In this document: in pieces, positions 21,893-30,169 of the stretch
Layout: each line of letters starts with the position of its first letter
Position numbering within the stretch: the first letter of the stretch is position 1
DNA from: Natronospirales bacterium
GTDB taxonomy: Bacteria; Pseudomonadota; Gammaproteobacteria; Natronospirales; REEB76
Direction of reading: 5' to 3'
DNA: 39,078 nt
Assembly: GCA_018971605.1 (NCBI GenBank)
Contig: JAGXAL010000005.1
Span: 1-39,078, forward strand
Notes under the pieces: generated by a model
What the model was told of the DNA's origin: nothing
Databases searched by the model: none
What the model saw: only the letters and a program-made list of their open reading frames with translations
Made by a program: the position numbers and the translations under genes

Positions 21893-22007
21893 CTTGGCGG
21901 CAAGGCCTCCCGGGGATAGCGAACATTACCGGCTGGCTTGCCGGCCGGCAACTCCCCGCTCTGCACGGCGCAAGGCTCCGGACGGCGGCGCGCGCGGCGG
22001 GCAGGGC

Positions 22008-25000
22008 TCAAGCGCTGGCCCTTTCGTTGGCCGGGTCCATGGGGCGGGAACCGTAATGCAGCCTGGCCTTGCCGGGACCCAGCCAGGTCTCCAGCCCGCG
22101 CATCAGCATTTCTGCCGGATGCACCCGCCAGCGATCGCCTAGAAACACCGGCACGCTGGCCTGCGTGTCCGCATAACACACCCATACCGCGCAGCGCCCG
22201 CCGAGATGCGGCTTGAGCGTCTCCTGCAGCCGCCGGGGAAAATCCGTCCCGGCTTGCCCGCTCCAGTCCACGTCCAGGCGGCGCACGTAGCGCTCGCGCA
22301 ATTCGTCCACGCCATACATGTTCTTGACCGTGACGCGCCAGGCGTTGATGAACTCGTCGAAAGCCAGCCGGCCCTCGGCCACCACCACCCGGTCCTTGAC
22401 CGCCAGCGTCCGGAAACGATTGAAGGTTTCCTCGAATAACGTGGCTTCCAGGCGGCCGCTGCGGTCATCGAGCGTCAGGCTGACGCGGCCCCCGCGACGG
22501 TGCATGTCCACCACCAGCCCCGCCACGATGACGTTGCGCGAACTGGCGAACATCTGACCCCGGTCGCCGGATGCGGGCGGCGTGGCCTCGGCGAGCTCGC
22601 CGAGCGGCGCACTGACCACATGCTGCAAGTCCGCGGCATAGCGCGCCACCGGATGGCCGGTGAGGTACAAGCCCAGGGTTTCGCGCTCACCGCGCAGGCG
22701 TTCATCCTCCTCCCAGTCCGGCTGATCCGCCGCCAATTGCGGCGCAGGCATGCGCGCCGCGGCGGCGCCCAGACCAAAGAGGTCATCCTGTCCGGCGGCG
22801 TGCGCGCGGCTGCCCTGATCGGCCGCCGCCAGCGCTTGTGGCAGCCGCGCCATGAGCGTGGCGCGGTTGGCCGCGAGCGTGTCGAGCGCGCCCGCGCGAA
22901 TCAGCGCCTCGAGCACGCGCCGGTTGGCTTTCTGCAAATCAATGCGGCGGCAAAGATCTTCCAGGCTGCGGTAATCGCCGTGCTCGCGGCGTTCCGCCAG
23001 AACGCCTTCGATCGCGGCCAGACCCACGCCCTTGATGGCGCCCAGGCCGTAGCGGATGCTGCGCTCATCCGCGACCGTGAACAGGTATTCGGAGCGATTG
23101 ATGTCCGGCGGCAGGATGGCGAGCTGCATGTTGCGGCATTCATCGATAAGCGTCACCACCTTGTCGGTGTGGTCCATGTCGGAGGACAGCACCGCCGCCA
23201 TGAACGCCGCCGGATAGTGCGCCTTGAGCCAGGCGGTCTGGTAGGTCAGCATGGCGTAGGCCGCGGAATGCGACTTGTTGAATCCGTAGCCCGCGAATTT
23301 CTCCATCAAATCGAAAATGTGCGTCGCCCGATGCGGCTCGACGCCGCGCGCCACCGCGCCCTTCACAAACACCTCGCGCTGCTCGGCCATTTCTTCGGGC
23401 TTCTTCTTGCCCATGGCGCGCCGCAGCAGGTCGGCGCTGCCGAGCGAATAGCCGGCGAGCGTCTGGGCAATCTGCATGACCTGCTCCTGGTAGAGGATCA
23501 CGCCGTAGGTCGGCTTGAGGACGGGCTCGAGTTTGGGATGCAGGTAATCCACCCGCGCCTTACCGTGCTTGCGCTCGATGAAATCGTCCACCATATGCAT
23601 CGGGCCAGGGCGGAACAGCGCCTCCAGCGCCACGATGTCCTCGAAGCGGTCCGGCTTGAGCTTGCGGATCAGGTCCTTCATGCCACGCGACTCAAACTGG
23701 AACACCGCCGTCGTCTGGCAGCGCCGCAGCAGCTCGTAGGTCGCCGGATCGTCCATGGGCAGCGCGCCGATATCCACCGGCGGCTCGCCGCGGACCGCGC
23801 GCTCGCGGTTGATGATGTGCACCGCCCAGTCGATGATGGTGAGCGTGCGCAGGCCGAGAAAGTCGAACTTCACCAGTCCCACGGCCTCGACATCGTCCTT
23901 GTCGAACTGCGTGACCGGATGGCTGCCGCCGGCTTCGCAGTACAGCGGCATGAAGTCGGTAAGTTCCGAGGGCGCGATCACCACGCCACCCGCATGCTTG
24001 CCGGCGTTGCGCGCCAGGCCTTCGAGCGACTTCGCCAGATCAATCAACTGGCGCACATCGTCGTCTTCCTGATAGCGCTTGCGCAGTTCCGGTTCCTGGG
24101 TGAGCGCCTTGTCGAGCGTCATTTCCAGTTCGAAGGGAATCAGCTTGGCGATCTGGTCCACGTAGCCATAGCCGTGTCCCAGCACCCGGCCGACGTCGCG
24201 CACTACGGCACGCGCCGCCATGCTGCCGTAGGTGATGATTTGCGCCACCTGCCCGCGGCCGTAGCGTTCCGCTACATAGTCGATCACGCGGTCGCGGCCC
24301 TGCATGCAGAAATCCACGTCGAAGTCCGGCATCGATACACGCTCGGGATTGAGGAAGCGCTCGAACAGCAAATCGTGCTGCAAGGGATCGAGATCGGTGA
24401 TGCCGAGCGCGTAAGCCACCAGCGAACCGGCCCCCGAGCCGCGGCCGGGACCGACGGGCACGCCGTGCTCGCGTGCCCAGCGGATGAAATCCGCCACGAT
24501 CAGGAAGTAACCGGCAAAGCCCATGCGCAGGATCACCTCGAGTTCGCTTGCCAGGCGCTCGTGATATTGCCGGGAGCGCGACTCCTGGCCGGGATCGCCA
24601 GCAGCGGCCTGCAGCCGTTGCCCCAGCCCGGTTTCAGCCTGGGCACGCAGAAAGCCTTCGACATCCGTGCCGGCGGGTAGCGGATAGGCTGGCAGGTAAC
24701 TTTTCCCCAGATGCAGGCTGAAATTGCAGCGCTGCGCGATCTCCACGGTGTTTTCCAGGGCTTCGGGCAAATCCGCGAACAAGCGCTGCATTTCCTCGGG
24801 ACTGCGCAGGTACTGCTGTTCGCTGTAATGCCGCGGACGGCGGGGATCATTGAGTGTATGCCCCTGCTGGATGCAGACGCGGGCCTCGTGCGCGCCAAAA
24901 TCCGCGGCGCGCAGGAAACGCACGTCGTTGGTGGCGACCACGGGCAGGCCGCTGCGCGCGGCCAGTTTCACCGCTGCGTGCAGCTGCTCTTCGTCGCCCT

Positions 25001-25517
25001 CGCGTCCGGTGCGCTGAATCTCCAAATAGAAACGTTGCGGGAACCAGCGTATCCACTCCTGCGCCAGCGCGAACGCCTGGGAATCGTGGCCGGCAAGCAA
25101 GGCACGGCCAATCTCGCCTTCGCGTGCACCGGACAAGGCAATCAAGCCCTCGCAGTGCGCCGCGAGCCAGGCGCGTTCCAGCGTGGGCAAGCCGCGCTGC
25201 TGGCCCTCGAGGTAACTGCGGGTGATGAGCCGCGACAAATTGCGATAGCCCGGCACATCACAGCACAGCAGCGTGAAATTCGAAACGCCGTCGCCGTCCC
25301 TGTCGCGCAAGCACAAATCCGCACCAATCAGCGGCTTGAGGCCGCCGGTTTCCGCGGCCTGCATGAATTTCACGAGTGCAAACACATTGCCCTGATCGGT
25401 CAACGCCACGGCCGGCATGCCGGAGGCGGCTACCGCCTGTACCAGCTCGGGAATGCGGATCACGCTGTCCACCAGCGAATACTCGCTGTGCAGGCGCAAA
25501 TGCACGAAGCCCGGCAT
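22008..25517 (-). CDS. dnaE: DNA polymerase III alpha subunit
   Basis: Catalytic subunit of the replicative polymerase. The product is 1169 residues (E. coli 1160). An N-terminal PHP domain starts at FVHLRLHSEYSLVDS. The polymerase palm has the catalytic Asp pair in MPDFDVDFCMQGRD and the third Asp in VKFDFLGLRTL. The fingers and tau-proximal region include KKKPEEMAEQ and GYGFNKSHSAAYAMLTYQTAW. A C-terminal helix-hairpin-helix region (GLGAIKGVGLAAI) and an OB domain (VIVAGLVVDMHRRGGRVSLTLDDRSG) follow. I use ATG 25517 (MPGFVHL), preceded by GAGGTGAG. The longer frame reaching 25790 is antisense-like noise inside rnhB. It begins 10 bases after the rnhB stop. Confidence 0.97.
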   Translation of the reverse strand: MPGFVHLRLHSEYSLVDSVIRIPELVQAVAASGMPAVALTDQGNVFALVKFMQAAETGGLKPLIGADLCLRDRDGDGVSNFTLLCCDVPGYRNLSRLITRSYLEGQQRGLPTLERAWLAAHCEGLIALSGAREGEIGRALLAGHDSQAFALAQEWIRWFPQRFYLEIQRTGREGDEEQLHAAVKLAARSGLPVVATNDVRFLRAADFGAHEARVCIQQGHTLNDPRRPRHYSEQQYLRSPEEMQRLFADLPEALENTVEIAQRCNFSLHLGKSYLPAYPLPAGTDVEGFLRAQAETGLGQRLQAAAGDPGQESRSRQYHERLASELEVILRMGFAGYFLIVADFIRWAREHGVPVGPGRGSGAGSLVAYALGITDLDPLQHDLLFERFLNPERVSMPDFDVDFCMQGRDRVIDYVAERYGRGQVAQIITYGSMAARAVVRDVGRVLGHGYGYVDQIAKLIPFELEMTLDKALTQEPELRKRYQEDDDVRQLIDLAKSLEGLARNAGKHAGGVVIAPSELTDFMPLYCEAGGSHPVTQFDKDDVEAVGLVKFDFLGLRTLTIIDWAVHIINRERAVRGEPPVDIGALPMDDPATYELLRRCQTTAVFQFESRGMKDLIRKLKPDRFEDIVALEALFRPGPMHMVDDFIERKHGKARVDYLHPKLEPVLKPTYGVILYQEQVMQIAQTLAGYSLGSADLLRRAMGKKKPEEMAEQREVFVKGAVARGVEPHRATHIFDLMEKFAGYGFNKSHSAAYAMLTYQTAWLKAHYPAAFMAAVLSSDMDHTDKVVTLIDECRNMQLAILPPDINRSEYLFTVADERSIRYGLGAIKGVGLAAIEGVLAERREHGDYRSLEDLCRRIDLQKANRRVLEALIRAGALDTLAANRATLMARLPQALAAADQGSRAHAAGQDDLFGLGAAAARMPAPQLAADQPDWEEDERLRGERETLGLYLTGHPVARYAADLQHVVSAPLGELAEATPPASGDRGQMFASSRNVIVAGLVVDMHRRGGRVSLTLDDRSGRLEATLFEETFNRFRTLAVKDRVVVAEGRLAFDEFINAWRVTVKNMYGVDELRERYVRRLDVDWSGQAGTDFPRRLQETLKPHLGGRCAVWVCYADTQASVPVFLGDRWRVHPAEMLMRGLETWLGPGKARLHYGSRPMDPANERASA

Positions 25518-25527
25518 GGCACTCACC

Positions 25528-26109
25528 TCATTGCTCCAACAGGCGCCGCACCGGCGCGAAGGAACGCCGGTGGACGCGGCAAGGTCCGTACACTTCCAGC
25601 GCCTGCAGATGCGCGGAAGTCGGATAGCCCTTGTGCACCGCAAATCCGTAAACCGGAAATTCCGCATCCAGGCGGCACATGAGCGCATCGCGCTCAACCT
25701 TGGCGAGGATCGAGGCAGCGCTGATTGCCGGCACGCTGCGATCGCCCTGCACCACCGCCTGCGCCGGGCAGCCGAGCTCCGGGCACACATTGCCGTCCAC
25801 CAGCACGCGTTCCGGCGCCACAGGCAAGGTCGTCACCGCGCGCTGCATGGCAAGCAAAGACGCCTGCAGGATGTTCATGCGATCAATCTCCACCGGGTCC
25901 GCCCAACCCACCGCCCAGGCGACGGCCAAGCCGCGGATTTCGACCGCGAGCGACTCGCGGCGTGCGGGTGTCAACAGTTTCGAGTCCCGCAGTCCGGAAA
26001 TCCGCACCGCGACAGGCAAAATCACCGCCGCGGCCGCCACCGGCCCGGCGAGCGGCCCGCGGCCGGCCTCGTCCACTCCGGCCACCCAGCCTGCGTGCAC
26101 ACGATACAT
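25528..26109 (-). CDS. rnhB: Ribonuclease HII
   Basis: Removes ribonucleotides and RNA primers from RNA-DNA hybrids. The product is 193 residues. The catalytic acidic residues are in the signature [14 protein letters not shown] (Asp13, Glu14) and in [22 protein letters not shown] and [17 protein letters not shown] complete the family pattern. I choose ATG 26109, which shares its A with the lpxB TGA (TGATG) and has GGAG ten bases upstream. GTG 26112 is an alternative one codon longer. The placement between lpxB and dnaE is the conserved gammaproteobacterial order. Confidence 0.95.
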   Translation of the reverse strand: MYRVHAGWVAGVDEAGRGPLAGPVAAAAVILPVAVRISGLRDSKLLTPARRESLAVEIRGLAVAWAVGWADPVEIDRMNILQASLLAMQRAVTTLPVAPERVLVDGNVCPELGCPAQAVVQGDRSVPAISAASILAKVERDALMCRLDAEFPVYGFAVHKGYPTSAHLQALEVYGPCRVHRRSFAPVRRLLEQ

Positions 26110-27299
26110 CACCGAGCTACTCCGGTTATGCGCTGCGCCGTGCCCGCCGACGTAGTGGACCGGTTCAGCAAATCCAGCACGGCGGCAGCAGCACGTTCAT
26201 CCGCGCCCAGCCGCAAACCCTGTTCCAGCTCGGCAAAACTCTGCAGTTGGGCATCGCGCGCGCGCGCATCCTGCAGCAGCCGCAGCATGGCGCCCCCCAG
26301 ATTCAGTGGTAGCGCGCGGTACTGCAGGAATTCCGGCACGACTTCGCGGCCCGCCAGCAGATTGGGCAGGGCCACGTGCTGAATACGCAGCAGGCCCAGC
26401 CCCTTGACCAGCGCATAGCTGCCCGCGGCCAGGCGGTAGGCCACCACCATCGGGCAACGCCATAGCATGGCCTCGAGCGTGGCGGTGCCGGAGGCGATCA
26501 GCGCGGCGTTGGCGGCGCCCAGAATCTCCCGGGCATGACCTTCAATCACGGTGAGTGGCAAATCCGGTGTCAGCATGCGCACCTGATTCTTGATGTAGCG
26601 GCCGAGCTCCGGCGAAGCCGCCGGCAGCACAAATTTGACCTCCGGCAAATGGTTGGTCAGCCACTGTGCGGTTTCCAGGAATATCGGCAACAGCCGCTCC
26701 ACCTCGGTGAAACGGCTGCCCGGGAGCAGCGCCACCAGCCGTTCCCCGGCAGGCAAATGCAATGTTTTGCGCAAGGCGCCGCGGTCGAGGCTGCGCGGCG
26801 CACGGTCCGCGAGGGGATGCCCGACATACACCGCATGGAATCCGTGTGCCGCATACAGCGGCTGTTCAAACGGCAACAACGTGAGCACCAGATCTGCTGC
26901 CTTGCCGACCTTGAACACGCGGCGCGCGCGCCACGCCCAGATCGAAGGGCTGACGTAATGCACGGTGCGGATGCCGGCCTTGCGCAGCCGGCGTTCGAGG
27001 CCGAGATTGAAATCCGGCGCGTCAATGCCGATGAACAGGTCCGGCCGGCGCTGGAGAAAATGCCTGCGCAGCCCCCGTCGCAAACGCAACAGGCGCGGCA
27101 AGTGCGCCAGCACCTCGGTAATGCCCATCACCGCGAGCGCCTCGGCGTGCACCAGCGGCCGGCAACCGGCGGCAATCATCTCGGGTCCGGCTGCGCCCTC
27201 GAACTCGGCATCCGGCACGCGCGCGCGGATGGCGCGAATCAGGCCGGCTCCCAGATGGTCACCGGAAGCCTCACCCGCAATCATGCCAATTCGTAACAT
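26109..27299 (-). CDS. lpxB: Lipid-A-disaccharide synthase
   Basis: Glycosyltransferase (GT19) joining UDP-2,3-diacylglucosamine and lipid X to form the lipid A disaccharide, at the inner face of the inner membrane. The product is 396 residues. Signatures are [20 protein letters not shown], the substrate region [45 protein letters not shown] and YVGHPLAD. The donor-site blocks [15 protein letters not shown] and [12 protein letters not shown] follow. I start at ATG 27299, where similarity begins; the longer frame to 27674 is inside lpxA and has no family match. A 32-base gap separates it from the lpxA stop. Confidence 0.96.
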   Translation of the reverse strand: MLRIGMIAGEASGDHLGAGLIRAIRARVPDAEFEGAAGPEMIAAGCRPLVHAEALAVMGITEVLAHLPRLLRLRRGLRRHFLQRRPDLFIGIDAPDFNLGLERRLRKAGIRTVHYVSPSIWAWRARRVFKVGKAADLVLTLLPFEQPLYAAHGFHAVYVGHPLADRAPRSLDRGALRKTLHLPAGERLVALLPGSRFTEVERLLPIFLETAQWLTNHLPEVKFVLPAASPELGRYIKNQVRMLTPDLPLTVIEGHAREILGAANAALIASGTATLEAMLWRCPMVVAYRLAAGSYALVKGLGLLRIQHVALPNLLAGREVVPEFLQYRALPLNLGGAMLRLLQDARARDAQLQSFAELEQGLRLGADERAAAAVLDLLNRSTTSAGTAQRITGVAR

Positions 27300-27331
27300 G
27301 TCCGGCTGCGCCCCGTTGCCCTGTTGCCGTT

Positions 27332-28102
27332 TCAGCGTGTGATGCTGCGCTCGCTCGCTTCCAGGAAGTTCACCAGACATGCGAGCTCGGGTTGCGTGGC
27401 GCTCAAGCTGCGCAATTGCTCCAGCGCCTCCTGCAGACGCAGCTGCGATCGGTACAACAGCCGATAAGCGTTTTTGATGTTGCGCAGCTGCGCAGCACCG
27501 AAGCCGCGACGCCGCAGGCCCTCGCTGTTGATGCCGCGCGGCTCCGCCGGCATGCCGGCAATCATCATGTAAGGCGGCACATCCCGGGCGAGATCCACAT
27601 TCATGCCGGTAAAACTGTGCGCGCCGATGCGGCAAAACTGGTGCACCTTGGTGAAGCCGCCGAGAATCGCCCAATCCTCGATGCTCACGTGGCCGGCCAG
27701 CGTGGTGTTATTGGCCATGATGATGTTATCGCCCAGCTGGCAATCGTGCGCCACGTGCACGTAGGCCATGATCCAGTTGTCGCTGCCTATGCTGGTTTTG
27801 CCGCGATCCTGGGCCGTGCCGCGGTTGATGGTGACGAATTCAAAAAAGCTGTTGCGGTCGCCGATTTCCAGCCAGGTGGATTCTCCGTGGTATTTCTTGT
27901 CTTGGGGTATGCCGCCGATCGAGGCAAACTGGAAGATGCGGTTGTCGCGCCCGATGCGCGTCGGCCCCTGGATCACGGCGTGCGGTCCGATCACGCTGCC
28001 GGCGCCGATCTCGACCCCGGCCCCGATGACCGCGAACGCGCCGACCGTGACATCCGCCGCGAGCCGCGCGGAGGGGTCCACCGCGGCGCGCGGGTCAATC
28101 AA
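27332..28102 (-). CDS. lpxA: UDP-N-acetylglucosamine acyltransferase
   Basis: First step of lipid A synthesis: moves a 3-hydroxyacyl chain from ACP to UDP-GlcNAc. The product is 256 residues. It has hexapeptide repeats of the left-handed beta helix up to about residue 185 and then a helical C-terminus. The catalytic His is in [11 protein letters not shown] (His119, equivalent to E. coli His125). The chain-length 'ruler' position, Gly173 in E. coli and Met169 in P. aeruginosa, is Met167 here (HSFTGMNVD). This suggests short chains. The start codon is TTG, overlapping the fabZ stop as TTGA (28099-28102); the product then begins (M)IDPRA, aligned with MIDKSA of E. coli. Confidence 0.95.
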   Translation of the reverse strand: MIDPRAAVDPSARLAADVTVGAFAVIGAGVEIGAGSVIGPHAVIQGPTRIGRDNRIFQFASIGGIPQDKKYHGESTWLEIGDRNSFFEFVTINRGTAQDRGKTSIGSDNWIMAYVHVAHDCQLGDNIIMANNTTLAGHVSIEDWAILGGFTKVHQFCRIGAHSFTGMNVDLARDVPPYMMIAGMPAEPRGINSEGLRRRGFGAAQLRNIKNAYRLLYRSQLRLQEALEQLRSLSATQPELACLVNFLEASERSITR

Positions 28103-28557
28103 GCTTCATACTCCCGCGCCGCGCACATGAGATCGGCCTCCGCGGCCACTTGCCCGGCCACCTCGGCACGTGTCGCGAATTTCCACACGCCGCGTTTGTC
28201 CCACAGGTATTCCACATGCAGCAGCACCTGATCGCCGGGCTCCACCGGTTTCTTGAAACGCGCCTTGTCGATGCCCACGAAGTAGTAGAGCTCGTTCGGC
28301 CGGGGCGCATGCCCCAGACTGGCGAAGGCCAGCAGGCCGGTGGCCTGCGCCAGCGCCTCGAGAATCAATACGCCGGGCATCACCGGCCGCTGCGGGAAAT
28401 GCCCGGGAAAAAACGGTTCATTGATGGTCACGTTCTTCACGGCCAGTAGCCGCTTGCCGGGCTCACACTCCAGCACCCGGTCCACCAGCAAAAACGGATA
28501 GCGGTGCGGCAGTTGCCGCAGGATGGCGTGGATATCGAGAAACGGTTCCTTTGACAT
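28099..28557 (-). CDS. fabZ: 3-hydroxyacyl-[ACP] dehydratase FabZ
   Basis: Dehydrates 3-hydroxyacyl-ACP in fatty acid elongation and competes with LpxA and LpxD for the same substrates, which fits its place between their genes. The product is 152 residues with a hot-dog fold. The conserved blocks are [37 protein letters not shown], with catalytic His53 and Glu67, and [16 protein letters not shown] 28557 lies 6 bases after the lpxD stop, whose gene end supplies the upstream region. The order lpxD-fabZ-lpxA-lpxB is conserved in gammaproteobacteria. Confidence 0.97.
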   Translation of the reverse strand: MSKEPFLDIHAILRQLPHRYPFLLVDRVLECEPGKRLLAVKNVTINEPFFPGHFPQRPVMPGVLILEALAQATGLLAFASLGHAPRPNELYYFVGIDKARFKKPVEPGDQVLLHVEYLWDKRGVWKFATRAEVAGQVAAEADLMCAAREYEA

Positions 28558-28563
28558 CGTGCA

Positions 28564-29586
28564 TCAATCCTTCATTTTTCGTTCAAGGTGTTCGAGGCGC
28601 CGCGCCAGCTCGTCCAGCTGCCGGATGCGCACGCTGTTCTTGCGCCACTGGGCGGCACGGTCCATGGGCGCGCTGCCCGAGTACACCCCGGGCTCGTTGA
28701 TCGAGCGGCTCACCAGCGTCATCGCAGTGATCGTGACATCGTCGGCAATCTCGATGTGCCCCACGATGCCGGCCGCGCCGCCAATCATGCAGCGTTTGCC
28801 GATGTGTGCGCTGCCGGCAATCGCCACGCAGCCGGCAATCGCCGTGTGCTCGCCGATATGCACGTTATGCCCGATCTGGATCTGATTATCCAGCTTTACG
28901 CCGTTCCCGATCACGGTGTCTTCGAGCGCCCCGCGGTCAATGGTGGTATTGGCCCCGATTTCCACGTCGTCGCCGACGATCACCGAGCCCAATTGCGGCA
29001 CTTTGACCCAGCGCTCGCCGTCGCGGGCGATGCCAAAACCATCGGCACCGATCACAGCCCCCGCATGGATCAGCCCGCGCTTGCCGATGCGCACGCGCTC
29101 CGCCAGCGTGACGTTGGCCACCAAACGCGTGTGTTCACCGACGCAGGCGGCGCGCATCACCACGCAGTTGGGGCCGACGGCCGCGCCGCTTTCAATCACC
29201 GCGGCTTCCTCAATCACCGCGCCGGGCGCAACCCAGGCATCGCCGGCAATTTTGGCGCCAGGATGCACGCGTGCGTCAGCATCCTGGCCACTGCGCGCCG
29301 GCGCGACGGGCATGAGCAACGCCGCGACACGCGCGTACGCCAAGTACGGATTTTGCACGGTTAACGCCGGCACCGGGCAGGCATCGGCATCGCCCGGCGC
29401 CAGAATCACCGCCGAGGCGCGGGTACTGCCGAGGAAACGCTTGTAATGCGGGTTGGAAAGAAAAGCGATACTGCCGGGGCCGGCATGCTCGAGGGTAGCG
29501 ACCGCGTGCACGCGCACGCGGGCGTCGCCACGCAGCTGCGCACCGCAGATTTCCGCCAGTTCCGCAAGCGAATATTCCGCCGGCAC
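28564..29586 (-). CDS. lpxD: UDP-3-O-(3-hydroxyacyl)glucosamine N-acyltransferase
   Basis: Third step of lipid A synthesis: adds the N-linked 3-hydroxyacyl chain. The product is 340 residues (E. coli 341). The N-terminal uridine-binding domain spans about 1-100 (YSLAELAEICGAQLRGD, IAFLSNPHYKRFL, VQNPYLAYARVA). A left-handed beta helix of hexapeptides follows, with VIGADGFGIARDGERWVKVPQ, IGANTTIDRGAL and the catalytic His in QIGHNVHIG. The C-terminal helix (RRLEHLERKMKD) is also typical. The start is GTG 29586, with GAGG some 11 bases upstream; no ATG is available in the right place. The gap to the skp stop is 13 bases. Confidence 0.96.
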   Translation of the reverse strand: MPAEYSLAELAEICGAQLRGDARVRVHAVATLEHAGPGSIAFLSNPHYKRFLGSTRASAVILAPGDADACPVPALTVQNPYLAYARVAALLMPVAPARSGQDADARVHPGAKIAGDAWVAPGAVIEEAAVIESGAAVGPNCVVMRAACVGEHTRLVANVTLAERVRIGKRGLIHAGAVIGADGFGIARDGERWVKVPQLGSVIVGDDVEIGANTTIDRGALEDTVIGNGVKLDNQIQIGHNVHIGEHTAIAGCVAIAGSAHIGKRCMIGGAAGIVGHIEIADDVTITAMTLVSRSINEPGVYSGSAPMDRAAQWRKNSVRIRQLDELARRLEHLERKMKD

Positions 29587-29599
29587 GCGCAGCCCGGCC

Positions 29600-30151
29600 T
29601 CAGTTGCCGCCGCTGGCCGCCGCAGTGGCCGGTGTCTTGTAATCCTTCTGCAACTGCGCCAGCACCTGGTCGGTCACGTCCACGCTGCCGTCGGCGTACA
29701 CAATCCCCAAACCGACAATCAGGTTGTATTGGTGCGCCTTGGCGAAGGCCTGCACCTCCTTCACCACGATCTGCTGAATGGTGCCAAGTTTCTGGTTCTG
29801 CCACTCGTTCAAATCCGCCTGGAAATCGCTTTCCTTGCGGCTCATGTCCTGTTGATCGGCATTCAGCTGGTTCTGCAGGCTCTGCAGCTGCGCGGCGCTC
29901 ATCACCGAGCCATTGCGATTGATCTGGTCCTGCAGCGCCTTGATCTTGTTCTGCTGCGCCAGCAGCGCGTTGCGGCGGCTGCCGAACTTCTGCTGCATTT
30001 CCGCCTCCGCGGCCTTGGCCTGCGGCGATTCCTTCATCAATTCCTGCATGTTGACGACGCCAATCTTGAGATCCGCGGCCTGCGCCATGCCGGCGCCCAA
30101 AATCAGCGCCGCGGCGGCAAGCATCAGCAAGGAACGTGAAACACACTGCAT
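29600..30151 (-). CDS. skp: Periplasmic chaperone Skp/OmpH family
   Basis: Periplasmic holdase that keeps outer-membrane proteins soluble on their way to the BAM complex. The product is 183 residues. A signal peptide (SRSLLMLAAAALILGAGMAQA) should be cut after residue 25, leaving ADLKIGVVNMQELM, the family's N-terminal beta strand. A long Gln/Lys/Glu-rich coiled coil follows from about 40 to 135 (MQQKFGSRRNALLAQQNKIK, LQNQLNADQQDMSRKES). The strands YNLIVGLGIVYADGSVDVTDQVL close the trimerisation core. An alanine-rich tail ends the protein. ATG 30151 has GGAG 7 bases upstream. It follows bamA after 18 bases, matching function. Confidence 0.94.
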   Translation of the reverse strand: MQCVSRSLLMLAAAALILGAGMAQAADLKIGVVNMQELMKESPQAKAAEAEMQQKFGSRRNALLAQQNKIKALQDQINRNGSVMSAAQLQSLQNQLNADQQDMSRKESDFQADLNEWQNQKLGTIQQIVVKEVQAFAKAHQYNLIVGLGIVYADGSVDVTDQVLAQLQKDYKTPATAAASGGN

Positions 30152-30169
30152 ATAAATCTCCGCTATCGG

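Noticed and set aside
21938-21951. 14-base perfect palindrome TTGCCGGCCGGCAA in the dnaE-accA gap
   Set aside because: Short GC palindromes are expected in such DNA; no repeat copy was noticed elsewhere and there is no T-run, so no function is claimed.
22500-24680. 726-residue plus-strand open frame opposite dnaE
   Set aside because: Very long, but its sequence is the antisense shadow of conserved polymerase motifs, and it has no ribosome-binding site or family likeness.
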